From: Porogramme epimiltina
Lineage: Eukaryota > Basidiomycota > Agaricomycetes > Polyporales > Polyporaceae
Direction of reading: 5' to 3'
DNA length: 64,000 bases
Assembly: GCA_900155495.1 (NCBI GenBank)
Contig: FTLJ01000046.1
Location: 104,437-168,436, forward strand
Positions 10,179-23,479 of this stretch are shown here, one piece after another. How positions within the stretch are numbered: position 1 is the first letter of the stretch; the number at the start of each line of letters is the position of its first letter. The translations under genes and the position numbers were made by a program. The notes below the pieces were generated by a model. It saw only the letters and a list, made by a program, of their open reading frames with translations, ran no database searches and was not told the origin of the DNA.

Positions 10179-13100
10179 CCCCCCGCAGACGTCAGATAGT
10201 ACCACGCGTGTGGAATGATGTCAATTCATGCCCCCACCGAGCTGACGTCCGAGCTATCCACGTTCGAGATTCAAGAAATTGACGAGGCGAGATGGAGAGG
10301 CTGACTGGTGTACCGCGATCGGCCAGTCTTGGTCTCGTGAGCGAGATCTCCGTGCCGTGATGATGCGGGTGTTGAAGAAACTATGATCCAAATACGTTCG
10401 CCACGTTTGGGCATTCATATGCGGGACGGCGCCGCCGCCAGCATCGATATTTTATCTCAGTACTAAGTAGGCATCGCACTCTCCGAGGTTATACATCATT
10501 GAGTGGGGTGGACGGAGCCGGGCTGGCTCGGTTGTTCTTGTTAATAGGGTGGTGTGCATTCAATATAAGCTCGTAATTGCCTATTTCTGCATGGGTGCTG
10601 CGGGAGAATGTGATCTACTAGGATGGTGAGAGTGTTGAGCATGTGTAATATGTAGGTAACACACCGCAAACACGTCCATATCTTGGATGCGACCCCATGG
10701 CGGTCCAGGAGTAACGCTGAATCTAAGCCGATTATGGAAGCAAGGTTCCTCGTTTTGCAGAGTCCAGACTGTCTCGGCTCAAAATGTGATGTCTTCCGGT
10801 GGATGGCAGAAGTAAACACTGGATGGTTGAGTACGAGCTTAAATCACGATTCCAGTGCTCCGAGGTCAAGTCAACTTCAACCATCGAGGTATGTGGTACT
10901 AAATGGCCACAGTGTGCTCTTTGCGGTTTTCCATTTCTGTTGTATATGATACTTGTGAGATACATACAGCTGTCTATGCTCGATCTGGACCTGGAGAAGT
11001 TACGTGAGGTGATGATGCGACCTGCGATACATGACATCCACATAGTTTGTCCACTGTTGAGACAGAATTTTCCGACTGGGGCCTGAAACTATCGTCACGG
11101 CCGTAACCTCCACCGAGGACGACCGTACGACTGTTAGACAGTCTATGTGGTTTGTACATCCTACCACATATATCAGGAGGATGAGAGAAGAATAGTGTTT
11201 CTGTACTCACCAATATTAAGGGGTGATGAATTGGTTGTGGAGAATGATTCATACCCACTGACCACAGCCTGAGGTACATTCGGGAACGACGACTCTGTTC
11301 GATTTTTGTACTATCAGTCACTGTAGTTGCCCTCGAAAGGTCGCGATGCCAGGTTAGTCACTCTCAGCTGGGAAGCATTTCACAATGAGTGTAATTGGCC
11401 ACTTGAGGACATCCCGGACTTCTTCGATGCAAACTAAACGACTGCAACTCGGCTCACTGTTAAGCTCAGGCGACCAAACCGGGCCATACTAGCAGCTGCG
11501 GACGAGTCAGCGCGGTGAGGATGATCCGGCACGCGAACTAGCAGGTCGATCCTGAGCATGTTACAACTCTGAATGAGCCTACTACTGACGGAACCATGGA
11601 GGGGCTGTTACCGGATTGCGGATTGGAAGCCAGGCCTGTTGCACGCTAGCCTCAGATGAGATCTCTTGGAGCGCTAGACTCGTGCCCAGTCGGTAAGCGC
11701 GAAGCCCAAATCAGGATCGGGATCAGCGGAGTGTGAACTTAAGGAGCCCTCGACTGAGTTTGAACTTCCCATCACACCCCACAGGCTGGGGACGAGTCTA
11801 ATGGGGCACTCGCACAGGCGCTTCGATCGGCATGTCGCCCGAGGCCGCCGCGGCGTAGCCCGTCGCCTGCCTCACGCACTTGCTCTCTTGACACCTACTC
11901 TGATCCTCCTGCTTGGCTAACCGCAGCCGCCCTATCCTTGTAGTTGCAACAAACCTTCGATTTAGAATGACCGCCGTAACGGATTGCGGTCCATCTTGGG
12001 ATGCAAGTATCCGGCCTCAGTCAGGTGGTATACCAGAGCCTCCAAGGCGTATCCACGTCGTAGTTCACCGCATGCTGCGATCCGGAAACTAGCTCATGAG
12101 AACATGGCCATCGGTATGTTCTCGACCCACCGCATTCTCATCCATACCACCCTACCAACATTAGCCTTGTTCTCTTTATAGCTCTCCTCCACGAGGACCA
12201 CCGCCCCCCCTGGCGCGCAACAACGAAGTCCCCGCACGCCACGGAACGTCGACTCACTTGCATATCAGACAACATGATGTGTGTCAACTCCGCCATCGCC
12301 TCAAGGACAGAAACTCTCCATCTACGGAGCCACGAACACCCGGTGTTGCGACCTTCCGTCATCTGGCGCAGGCCGCGCGAACAGGATCCGGTCTGCTGAA
12401 GAGAGATGTGCGTCGATTGGTGGGTACCTTTCGCGCTTCAATCATCTCACCGCTCTCCAGGTACCTGGTCCTATTGGAGGCAGGATGGTGGGCTCGGAGG
12501 GCACGGCGCTCGATGTTTAGCTTAGTGTGAGGAACGCCTAGTGCTTGTGGTGGTGGACGGGAAACGTGAGGCGGGGAGGTAGTAATTTCTTCGGTAAAGG
12601 TGCGTTTTACTCCGTTTAGTGCACCTCTTTTCTCTCACCTGCACCGACCAGTTTGTGTAGCTGGGAGGTTCCTCGCTCAAAGAACAGTCTACCATCACCC
12701 GCCTTCCGCCGTACAATGTTTCCCTCCTTCAGCCCAAGTGTGCCAGCAAAGCGTTTCTCCTTTCCAAGGTATGGTCTACGTCATCAACGGGAGTACGCAC
12801 TGCGCTTTCTAACGCCGCCACCTCCCGATACACAATCTCCTTTTCCCCCCACGCGTTCGCACCGACCACCTTGTTCCTATGTCTTGCCTCATGACTCGCA
12901 TCTCACCAAGGCCATAGGAAGTGCGTGTCGTAGCAGAGAGCACCCCGATCCCGTGCGGAAATACGACCGTCGTCTTCTTACATCACGCGCATCCAAATGT
13001 CGATCCGAGCTTCAACGCATGCTTGCACGGCACGGTACACCTGCCCGCTTCTGCTGCCGGCATCCGAACGTCTCGAGAAGTACGCACTAGCCCGCACGAG

Positions 13101-14169
13101 GACGCGTGCTACGCGTGGAGGGCATCGTCAAACCGTCTTACCATCGTCGCCTCCCGTAGATACCTTCTCCGTAAAGCAGGAAACGGAGTCATTGGGCGCT
13201 TAGTATCTGTACCGCAGCGATACGTCGTATGCGCTAGTGAGTACAGCCTAGCGTCCTCATTCCCATTGAAGCACCATGTTCACATTCGCACAGGTCCACC
13301 GCAAGATGTAGGACTGTAGGATCAAGTCAAACCTACCACCACTCAGTCCCTTCCAATGTGTGCAATTTTGCTGCTTCTTACGCTATTACAGGTGTGTTTC
13401 CTTTTCAGTTTCTTGCGGAAGTTTCTTTCACAATGAACTGTGTTTGTCAGAATATGGACGGCGGTGTGTCGCGCTCGTGTGCCAGGTGGCATGGTGTATG
13501 GCAGGGCTGTACGTTTCATGTCATTAGTTGCTCGCGGAGCTCGGTCCATGTAGGGCGCGCACGGCCATAGCCAATATATGTGACATGATTGCTGGACTGC
13601 GTGCGTGGCCGCCGCTGTCTCGATTTCGCTTCCCAACAGTTGCGCAGGGCCACGACCAAGGTGACCTAGTATGGGGCTGGGTGGCTGCACTTGGCTCAGC
13701 GGTGGCCTGTTACAGCGTGTCTGGGTACGGAAGTCCGATATTCCCCTGCCGAGCGGGGCTAAGCTAGACTAGTGTTTCCAAGGGGGAAAAGGCAGGCCCC
13801 AGTGCACTCTTCGTACGCAGCCCCTGTGGGCTCGCCAGCTCGCATCAACTGTGCAGATGATTCTGAGGTAGCTGCGCGCCATCACGATGCTTGCTAGTAT
13901 GTCAACTCTCATGTTGAATCCGTCCCGTTACGACTGCGAATGACTACAGAAGCAACCGAAGCACGATCACATGATACTGTATGCTACCTAAGAAGAGAAT
14001 GAACCTCCGCGAATAGATCAAACACAAACTCAGAATGAAACACGTGAGTTCGACGTGAAAACAGAGATCAGGTGTGCAAAAGCCGAGAACACACGTCGAC
14101 TGTGCCCGTGGGGAGAAACATTGTGGCGCTGAGCTCCGCGTGCGCTCTGTACATGTCGACGCACTCCAG
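10179..14169. repeat. Long degenerate spacer between copies C and D
   Basis: About 4 kb without a supported gene. The block at 10850-11330 recurs upstream of copies D (16040-16440), E (18640-19260) and F (23560-23990); shared landmarks are gatgatgcgac-ctg-gat-catc and cctccaccgaggac. The block at 11820-12540 (GC-rich start, then catgagaacatggccatcgg) recurs at 16740-17480, 19490-20180, 24200-25000 and 33050-33780. The block at 12600-13340 is closest to 25070-25760. From 13340 to 14000 I see nothing recognisable. Reading frames in all of these are broken. Confidence 0.5.
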
Positions 14170-15949
14170 CTATACCTCCGCCCCAAGAGGCAGCGTTTCA
14201 ACGTCGCGCGTGTTATCCTCCCAATGATCGACCTCACTTGCCTTCCTCTTCCTGAGCATTCCATCTCTCATATGCTCTCCGCGAGATTCTCCAGTAGTGT
14301 CAGGGGAGGCGACGAAGCTCGGGGTAGAGTTCTGAGAGTGGGACGAGATGTAGGCTGGGTCGTCGGAGTCGACCTTGACGGACCGGATGCTGGCCTCCTG
14401 GAGGTCGATGAGGAAGCGGGAGATGAGTATTGCCGTTATGCTGTGGGATGAGGATATAGTGGGAAGACGTGGTGAGTGGTGGAAAATATGAAGGCAAACT
14501 TCGCAGCGGCGTACGGCGTAGTGAAGTAGGTGATGTTGCTTTCATCAACCCCTCCCTGAGTGAATACCTGCACCGGAGCTGTTGAGGGGTGCTAAAGATA
14601 GAGTGAAAGGAAAGGAGGCTCACTGAGTTGAGGGAGAATGTCAGATGCAAAACATTCAGTATGAGAAGCGACCTGCGGGGTGCGTGAATTTCACATAGTG
14701 GACTTCACAACATGCAGCATTCGTGAAACGTGAATGAACATACACGAAATATATGGTTCCTACCACGCACGAGTCAGATCGTTTCCCAGATATCAAATCA
14801 TATCGGATGCTTACCATCACGCAAGAATACGTCTGTCAGAGACACTCGGCGGCGCAAAAGGAATGCTTTCCTGGGGGAAGCTTGGCGAAATAGCTTCCAC
14901 CAGGTGACAACAATGACGAGTGCATCCGCAACGATGAGCGAGCCCCGGGATGCAACAGTAACTGAAGCAGTTGTCAATTCAAGAGCGCAGACGCCGATAA
15001 CTGGTTTTACGCACAGCTATGATCGATGAAGACGCGTTAGTTCACGCCCGCAACGATTGATAGGGCGACGAACTCACCCAGTATTTAGCTGCTCTGAAGG
15101 AGCGAACTCCGACGCCACGCAACCGAACACCGGGTCGACATATCCGCTGAATCCAAGTCCAACCCAAGCCTGTCAGCGTGTATATACCACACCGTGAGTA
15201 CGAGTACATTCCCTAAGACAACGAAGGAAACGCACCACATTTGCGGCGAGAGGACCGAGAGAAAGGAGAAAGATCAGTGCGCAGAACGCCCTAGAATCAG
15301 TGAGAGCGAATGCTCGCATGGCAGAGAACGCTAGATAGCTAATTTTCAGTGGAATGTCTTGCAGAGCGCGAGTGCACGTGTCGCTTACCTGCCGGTGGTA
15401 TGTACATAACGCGATCCTCAATAGCATATCCCCACTGTATCCCGTTGCACCTGCAGCGCCAGCTGTCATCTCCTGTAGTGACAAGTGGATGGGAGAAACA
15501 TAGCTCACACCTAGGGAGGTGCAAAGATGTCAGACGACATGGAATCACCGGCATGGGAGTCAGCTTGACTTACTTCAGCGTTTACGGATTTGTCGAAGGA
15601 AACTACCAGATTGAGTGTAGAGTACAAGAGTGTGAGGTATCTATTTGTGAGGAAGAGGGCGGCTGCACCAGAGAACTCGGGCTTCCAGAAGAGGTCGATT
15701 TCGCGGTCGGTAGTGATGAGGTGTTCGAAGAAGATGAGTACTGGGATGGCGCGGTATTCAGCATTGAGCCTGCATGTGAGAAATGAGACGGAGCACTGAC
15801 CTGACGCTGCGAGGGTGACATATCGTTCTACAAGGCTTTGACGACGTGGTGTTAGAGCTCGGAGGAGACGTGCAGCGCGCTACTTACAAATTGCTGAACA
15901 AAGCAACGATTGTGGTGCCGTCAAGGTACGCGGCGAAATCACCAGACAT
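14170..15949 (-). CDS. DUF6533-family seven-TM membrane protein, array copy D
   Basis: Exon 1 (15888-15949) reads MSGDFAAYLDGTTIVALFSN, with a GTAAGT donor. The microexon LVERYVTLAAS follows an unusual AAG acceptor and ends in GTCAGT. The signature exon reads VLIFFEHLITTDREIDLFW and FLTNRYLTLVYST-type sequence on the minus strand around 15600-15745. FSAMRAFALTDSRAFCALIF and TVASRGSLIVADALVIVVTW are present. The loop exon ends in SNITYFTTPYA with a possible N-glycosylation site. The last exon starts ITAILISRFLIDLQEA and ends ETLPLGAEV before a TAG at 14170. No disabling change seen. About 390 residues; role unknown. Confidence 0.8.
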
Positions 15950-16018
15950 CCTGAGCAGTGAGGGAGTATGATGGGGTGCTGAGGGAGCTCGTTCCGCAGC
16001 AGTAGTCCATATATCCAG

Positions 16019-16024
16019 CGGTCT
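16019..16024 (-). promoter_or_regulatory. TATA box of copy D
   Basis: The minus strand reads GCTGGATATATGGAC about 70 bases before the start at 15949. Confidence 0.5.
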
Positions 16025-17609
16025 ACCGATAGTCGAGACATGTAGAGTGATAATGATGTCCATGATCGATCTGGACCCGGAGAGAGTCAGTGATGTTATA
16101 ATAATTTGAGCCGTGATGGATGCCATCCTTACCGTTTATCTACTGTTGTGGCAAAATCTTCTGACGGGGGGTTGACAATTGCGGTGAAGGTGGTAGCTTC
16201 CACCGAGGACGGTCGTATGATTGTTAGACAGTCTAGGTAGTCTGCCACATATCTCAGCGGGAGTTGCGAAGGGCAATGCCTGTGCAGTATGCAGGACTGG
16301 AGGATAATGTACTTATGGAGAACGAAGACACATGCGCACCAAGCACAATCTTGAACGGCGTATCTGTTCAATCTTGGATCAGTCGCTGCGTAGAGTGCTT
16401 CGCGAGGCTACGGATGTCGAGCTAATCACTCTAAACTGGGAGTTGATGTAGTCGGTCACTGGAGGAAACCCGGACGTCATCTATAGTTCTGAGCGACCCT
16501 AGAATGCAGCTGTAGCTCGGCTGCGGAGCTTAAGCTTGATCACGCAACTTGGTCGGACTGGAGATGTGGATGATGAGGCCGTGCGATGTGGAGACCGGGC
16601 GATGGGGGTTCGCGGCCGAGCATGATGCTTCTAAGGTCTGTGCATCTCTGAATAGGCCCGCTGACTGTACGATGGAAGGGTTATTTCCAGACTAGAAGTA
16701 CGGCCGGTATGTACTCTGGAGTCCGAGTGGGGCACGCCAGCACTCCGACGAGGTCTCCGAGACAGGCGCCTGCGACGCTCCGGCGTCCGCCAAGGGCCGA
16801 GACTAGCGAGGAGAGCGTCCTGGTCCCAGCCGCCCATCGCCAGCCTCGCGCTCCACCACTCTGATTCTCTTGAATCGCAGCCAGCAGCATCATGCCTGCT
16901 GAGCAACACCCCTTCAATCTCAAATGAACACCGAAACGGATTCTGGGCCTCGCTGTCGATCTCAGGGTGCAGATGTCCGGCTTCAATCTCATCCTCCGCC
17001 AGTCTCTCAAGTTGTATCCACGTCGTAATCTGCCGCATGCTGCGTTCGGAGACTAGCCTATGAGGCCATGGCCACCGGCACGTGCTCGACCCGCTGCACT
17101 CTCATCCGAGCCACCCTACCAACATCTGCCTGCCTGCGTTATGTCCTCTTCCCGTCTCCACTAAGACCGGCCTTCCCCTTTCCCGCCCTCAGTGCGAACC
17201 AACATAGCTCAGAACGCCGAATCACTTGCAGATCCGAAAACGCTGTGGGAGCGATCGTCGCCGTCATCACATGGACAGCAAGTCTCCACCTACGGAGCCA
17301 AGAACACACAGTGTTGCGCACTCCCCGCATCTGGTGCAGTACTGCGAACAGGATCTCGTCCCCCGAAGAGAGATGTGCGCCGACCGGTGGCCCCCCATCA
17401 AGATCCAATCGCCTCAACGTTTCCCGGATATCTGGTCCTATTGGAGGCAGGATTGCGTGGGCGTGGGGGCCGCGGCATTTGAGAATTAGAGGGATGCGAG
17501 GAATACTGGGTACTTGTGCAGGAAGAGAGAGTAAGACAACATGAAATAAGAACGTACACACCGATATGGAACACCGGACAGAACAGCAGAGTGTTGACCC
17601 CCACACTTG
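16025..17609. repeat. Spacer between copies D and E
   Basis: It contains the upstream block (16040-16440), the GC-rich block (16720-16860) and the catgaggccatggccaccgg block (17060-17480), in the same order as in other spacers. The last 120 bases are the 3' flank shared with other copies (ggaacaccggacagaacagc). No intact gene is supported. Confidence 0.5.
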
Positions 17610-18490
17610 CTACATACAGGCTGATACGGCCCAATAGGTCACGAACCACACCTCGACCCCGAGGGACGGCATTTCAATTCCAAGCGTGTCATCTTCCATG
17701 TCATTGACCCCGTCTGCCTCCCCGTTCTCGAGAATTCCGCCTTCCATCTGCCCTGTGCTCGATTCGACGGAAGGCCCAGCGGCGCCAGGGGCGGCGACAA
17801 AGCTCGGGAGATCGGAGTTTCCAGAGTGGGAAGAGATGTAAGCCGGGTCGTCGGAGTCGACTTTGACGGAGCGGTGGTTGGATTCCTTGAGGCTGATGAG
17901 AAAGCGAGAGACGAGAATTACTGTCAGGCTATGCGATTAAGATATGTAATGAGCGCCGTGTAATTTAAGGAAGGAGAAACGTACGGCATGGTGAAGACGG
18001 CAATATTGCTCCCGAATTTAGTACCCCCGGTCGGGATGAATGTCTGTACAGTAGTTATTAAAGAGTCGCAAGTGCAGAGTGATGTACATGGAAACTCACA
18101 GAGGTTAAAGAGAATGTCAGGTGCAAGACATTGAGTACAACAAGTGATTTGCGGGAAACGTGAACACCATGGAAGCCTTCGCAGGACACAATGTCCGCGA
18201 AACATGGATGAACGTACACAAAATAGATGATCCCTACCACGTACGAGTGTCAGATCAATTTTCATATTCTGAACGATATCAGGTACCGACCATCACGCAA
18301 GAATACGTCCGTTAGAGTCACATGGCGGCGCATAAGGAAGGCCTTTTTCCAATGGGCATTGAGAAATAGTTTCCGCCAGGTGACGGCGATCACGAGCGCA
18401 TCCGCCACAATAAGAGAGCCTCGAGCGGTAACAAGCCCTGGACAAGTCGTCAGTTCAGGTAGTGCAGGCCGAGATAGCTGGATCTACTAA
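17610..18490 (-). pseudogene. 5'-truncated DUF6533 copy E
   Basis: Only the C-terminal half survives. The exon VTARGSLIVADALVIAVTW (about 18290-18440) is present, then the loop exon, then LTVILVSRFLISLKESNHRS. Exons for the start, microexon, DUF6533 signature and first four helices are absent: to the right of about 18490 the sequence passes into spacer (18640 onward matches the upstream block of other copies). The usual end codon TAG after GVEV is TGG here, so the frame runs on for about 13 more residues to a TAG at 17610. The donor after RDG reads GTCGGT instead of GTAAGC. All three facts point to a dead copy. Confidence 0.8.
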
Positions 18491-21400
18491 TAGAGAGTAT
18501 GAGAGGTATGTGACGCACAGCAACCACGTCCGTACCGCAGCTTCGAATCCATAGCGGTCTAGGGGATTGGAAGACCATCACAGCAGGCGACCAGCCATGG
18601 TTGTTTGCATTGATATTTATCCCACAGAATACATATAGCAGGCTAGTAGATGACCGAAGTACGTACGGATGGATGGAACATCACCGGTCGAGTGCTTCGA
18701 GGTCGAGTCACGCCTGGCTTTCAATGGGTGTCGCACTAAACGTGCTTTTGGCGTCTTCCGTTTCTGTTCTATCTGGTATTTGTGAGATGTATAGAAGCAT
18801 CTGTAAATAGCTTAAGCTTAGCAAAGCTCCGTGAGGTTATGATACGAGTCGTAATAGATGGCATCCGCACCTTGTACCCATTGTTAAGGCAGCATCTTGC
18901 AACTGTCGTAATTGGCCGCGTCTGTACGCGCTTGCACGTACTCGCGCACGCCCACACGCCCACACGCGCCCGCGAGCGCCCTCGCAACTCTATAGTGGCA
19001 CCCTCCAGTGAGGACAACTATCACGTCGGAAGGGATCCGTCTGTAGGACCCGCAACATCTTTCAGTGAGGCACCAGAAGCGTTATGTCTTCTACGTATTG
19101 GTAAAGATCCAGGGTTGATTATTGTGGTGGAGGATAAAAACATGTGGTAACGACGGCGTTCAACTTTTTATCAGCCATTGTGGACGGCTTCGAGATGTCA
19201 TGATGTTGGCTATCTCAATTGGGGAGATTCTACGATCGGTAGAGAAGTTGGTCAGTTGAGGCCGGCGCCATCCGTACGTCCCTGATGGCTAGGCTACAGC
19301 TCGACTTATTGAAGTAGGAGTGCAAAAATTGCCGAATCTTGGTTGGTCTGAGGGCAGGGGTCGCACGGGCTCGCTACGGAGCAGCATGCTTATGAGAATC
19401 GTTCATAACGGGACTGGGAATGCGGTTCACCTCCTCGGAAGACTGCTTTCGGAGACTTGGCGGAGAACAAAAAAGAAGATAGACGCCTCAATCGGCACCC
19501 CGCGCCGCTTCGGCGTCACCCGAGGGCGCCGAGGACACCGTGGCCCGTGGGCCGTCCGGATCCCGCGCAAGCCGTTGTCCTCGTCGCTCTAGTTTTGCTC
19601 TTTCTTCACGCACTCTGGCTTTCTTGTTACGCCAGTCGCAGCCGTCTCCCCTCTTCCCAAAACACGTTTCGAACCCGAATGATTGCTCGCAGCAGTCCCT
19701 GAGACCCGCCTCCGAACACCTGATGCAGCTGTTCGGCCTCAGTTCCGTCCTGCCCACGCCGCCCCTCCCTTGTGGCACTCGTCCCCACGTCGTAGGATCG
19801 ATGTCTCAGTGACGCACACATGCTCCTATCAGGGGACTAGCTCATGAGCGTATGGCCATCGATACGTACTTGTTTGGTCATATCTCATGCCATCCTGCCA
19901 ACATCTGCCTCGCCGCATCCCACTCCCTTTTTAGCTCTTCTCCACGAGATACGCGGTGCACATCAATGGAGGCCCCACACAGCGCTGTCAACGAGGGCGG
20001 AAGGTCTCCTGTTGGCCCTCACGTTCGCATCGACGGAGGTGCGAGTACCCGGCGTTGCGATCTCCCCCCATCTCGCCGAAGGCACTACGCACAGGATCCA
20101 GCCGACCGAAGAGAGAAGCACGCCGGCCCGTAAGGACCCTCTGAGCTCCAATCATCGCGGAATCTGGTATCATAGAAGACAGAATGTTGCGGGCAAGGAC
20201 TTCATGCGGTTTGAGGTTGGTTGAGCGCCGCGTGCAGAGAGTGCAGGGCACTTGTCGTGACGGATGGAGACTGCGGGGCCGCCGCGGGGAGACAGTGGGT
20301 CTCCTCGATACATGTGCGTTTTCTCTCTTTTGCTGCACGCTCTCCTCTCACCTTCGGCGTCACAGTCGGAGTTGCTGGGTGGCCCCTCGCTACAAGATCA
20401 GTCCGTCCTCTGCCGGCGTTGTCTGCAGCTATGTCAAGCGAAGAACCGGATGGTCTTGTATGCGAGGCCGTTTCTCTTGTGTTGGGGCTCGCAGATCGGC
20501 GCTATGATGTGCGCTGCGGGGTATGTCTCAGCTCGTGCTAGGGCCTCTACTATATTCGCCTGGTGCGTTTCCTTACAGCTTCTCGCAGCAGATTGTCCCA
20601 TTTATGTCTGTTTTCCAGCATGCGGATGATAACGTGTTGCACGAATGCGCCTTGTAGTATTTTGTAGCCCGGGGCTATCATTACACAATTCATAACATTG
20701 GTTGTTGGCGGGTCTCCGTCCATGAAGAGTGCGTGCCTTCGGTCTTGGACTACGTGAGCGTCTGCCCCTATGTCGATTTCATTCCTTGGGAGCTGTACAC
20801 AGCGACATCTGCAGAGATGAAACGTGCAGGGGCGGCCCGGGGGTAGCACGTTGCTTCCTAGCGACCGTATTCCTCATTACCACCCGTTAGACAGGGAATA
20901 CGACATTTCTGGGGGTATGAGATCTCTCGCCTTGAAAGAGGAGAGAGGCTATCCCAGTGCGCTCCTACGGCACTGGCGAATGTTAATTGAAGCATCCGGA
21001 TGCCCGAGCTAATCTCGAGGACGTAATAGGGATGAGTCAGGATCACGTGGCCTCCTCCGCGGCTCGGACCTCCCACCCAGGCTGCGTCGCTGGCAGTGTC
21101 ATTTGTGGGTGGTGAGATAGAGGCGAGGCCTGGAAGATACTCCATTTAGGGGGTTCATCTAATCAAAGAAATGCATTCTATCTACTTGTTGTGCCCTAGC
21201 GCGCACTGGTACTACCTCGCGTCAATGTGCAAATTTCCCCGAGATGGATGTGATCCCGGGCGGCACTTACACTCAACTTCATGGTCTTTACTTCCTGCTT
21301 CAAGTTTGGCCAACGTGGGTACTCTCGCCTCGTATGTCCTTTGTATACAGCACAAGACATTCATTTCCCTCTACGACTGCAAGTGTCTACAGAAGTAACA

Positions 21401-21605
21401 TGATACTATATTCTATCCAAGAAGTGAATGAATCTCTGCGGATAGATAAACTAAGAGTAAAACGCACAGGACTGGCACAAGAAGAGATTAGGCGTATAAG
21501 AACCAAGAATACGCACACGTTCATGTTCATAGTGTTCGCGGGCCGAAACAGCGCTGCATCGAGCTCCACGCGCGCTCTATACAGATCGACGTGCCTGTTG
21601 ATCAA
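18491..21605. repeat. Spacer between copies E and F
   Basis: Block order repeats the other spacers: upstream block 18640-19260, GC-rich block 19490-19580, catgagcgtatggccatcga block at 19840-20180, then the two-exon remnant at 20431-20657. The stretch 18930-18980 is a short CACGCC-rich low-complexity tract. From 20660 to 21170 I see nothing, and 21170-21600 is 3' flank of copy F. Confidence 0.5.
20431..20657 (+). pseudogene. Conserved two-exon + strand remnant, copy 1
   Basis: A 90-base frame (20431-20520) begins ATG and reads MSSEEPDGLVCEAVSLVLGL then ADRRYDVRCG. A GTATGT donor, a 98-base gap and a TTTTCCAG acceptor lead to a second frame (20619-20657) reading HADDNVLHECAL and a stop. The same arrangement recurs at 33991-34208. 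I do not recognise the protein. At 42 codons it is either a small gene or the tail of a decayed larger one; the bases before the ATG differ in frame between the two copies, which favours decay. Confidence 0.4.
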
Positions 21606-23409
21606 CTACGCTTCCGCCGAGAGAAACGATGTTTCAACGCCGGGCGTGTCATCCCCCAAATTATCGACCCCAATCGGTTCTCCGTTATCAAGAATTCTGT
21701 CTTCCATATGCTCTACTCTCAATTCTCCAGTAGCCCTCGTAGTGCTAGGGCCAGCGACGAAGCTCGGGAGAGAAGTCTCATTGTAGGACGAAAGATATGC
21801 CGTGTTATTGGAGTCCACCTTCACGGACTGTAGATTGACTTCCTGGAGGTTCATGAGGAAGCGGGAGATGAGAATTGATGTTATGCTATGGGATGACGAT
21901 GTAGTTGGATGAGAAGATGTAGTGAGTGCTACATAACACAAGGGGTAAGGAAAGGCGGCGTACGGTGTGGTGAAGACGATGATATAACTCACGCCAACGG
22001 CCACGTCGTGGATGAATATCTGCATAGGCATTCTTGAGGGATGCCAAAGGTAGAGTGAATTACAGGGAAGCTTACCGATGTCAAAGAGAATGTTAAGTGC
22101 ATGGTGTTGAGTATTAGGAGTAGTCTGCAGGCTGTGTCAGTACCATGGAGGGGCCTTCACATGATGCAACCTAACAAACGTACAAAAAATACATAGTACC
22201 TGCCGCATACAAATGTCAGATTGTTTTTTAGATGCTGAAAGATATAGAATACTTGCCATCACGTAATAATACGCCCCCCAGAGTCGCGCGGCGGCGCATA
22301 AGAAAGGCCTTCTTCCAAGGGGCTCTGGGAAATGGCCCCCACCACATGACGGCACTAACCAGCGCATCCGCCACAATGAGGGAGCCTCTGGACGCAACGA
22401 CCCCTGAACCGGTCATTAGTTCAGGTCAACGTAGACCAAGATGGCTAGTTTTACGCACAGCTATGATCGATGAAGACGCATAAGTTCACGCCTGCGAGGA
22501 TCATCTGATGGGTCAACAAGCTCACCCGATATACACCTGCTCCGAAGGTGTGAAGTTCTGTCCCATGCAACCAAACACCGGGTCTACTACTCCGCTGAAT
22601 CCAAATGCATTTGAAGCCTGTCACCATGTGTATATCGCATCATGAGTGGGAGTGAATTCCAAATGAGGACGGAGGACACGCACGACGTTTACCGCAACAG
22701 GGCCGAGAGAGAGGAGCAAGATGAAGGCAGAGAACACCCTGGATCTGGTGAGAGCTAGTGCTCGCATGGCAGAGAACACTAAGAAGCTCCAGTTCAGCAA
22801 TGTTTCGTAAAATGTGAGTTCAGGTGTCGCATACCTGCCACAGGCATGTAGGTGGCGATGCTCGTGATACCATATGCCCATTGTATCCCGTTACACCTGG
22901 AATGCCTGTTGACATCACCTGTGGCAACACAAGCGGGGAGGAAAAACATAGCTCACACCTAGGGGGTACGAAGATATCAGTCCTGATGAAATCACTGGCA
23001 TGGGAGTTAACCTGGCTTACTTCAGCACTCACGGAAGTATCGAAGGCAGTCACCAAACTCAATACAGAGACTACGAGTAGGAGGTACCTATTTGCGAAGA
23101 AGAGGGCGACTGCGCCAGAGAACTTGTGCTTCCAGAAGAGGTCGATTTCGCGGTCGGCGGTGATGACGTGCTCGAAGAAGACGAGTACTGGGAGGAAGTG
23201 GCTGTCGGCGTTGTGCCCTACATACGTGCGAGAGATAAGACTAGCCACTGACCTGACGTTGCGATGGTGACAGAGTCATCTACAAATCTGCGACAGTACG
23301 TGGTCAGCGTGGAACGGATGATGCCAGCGGGGGGCCATGTTACTTACGAAGAGTCGAATAAGCTGACGATTGTTGTCCCATCAATGGCAGCGGCGGGGTC
23401 ACTAGATAT
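21606..23409 (-). CDS. DUF6533-family copy F with altered start codon
   Basis: Exon 1 (23348-23409) encodes SSDPAAAIDGTTIVSLFDS but the start codon is ATA where every sister copy has ATG. An in-frame ATG lies 42 bases upstream (23449-23451), with no stop between. The microexon gives FVDDSVTIATS. Exon 3 is complete: VLVFFEHVITADREIDLFW, KHKFSGAVALFFANRYLLLV. CNGIQWAYGITSIATYMPVAG, FSAMRALALTRSRVFSAFIL, VASRGSLIVADALVSAVMWW and QIFIHDVAVGVSYIIVFTT follow. The last exon reads ITSILISRFLMNLQEVNLQS, with the stop at 21606. The body is intact, so the start change is probably recent. Whether the gene still yields protein is open. Confidence 0.7.
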
Positions 23410-23473
23410 CCTGAGTGTGTGGAAGACCGCTGACAGGTTGCGGAGACCCATGTCATGCCAGTGGTAGCAGGTC

Positions 23474-23479
23474 ATATAT
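23474..23479 (-). promoter_or_regulatory. TATA box of copy F
   Basis: The minus strand reads CCAGGGAATATATGACC, 65 bases from the ancestral start position but only about 23 bases before the substitute ATG at 23451. Confidence 0.5.

Noticed and set aside
13340..13700. Open minus strand frame of about 115 codons between copies C and D.
   Set aside because: No recognisable motif, no counterpart in other spacers, and a length within chance expectation for this composition.
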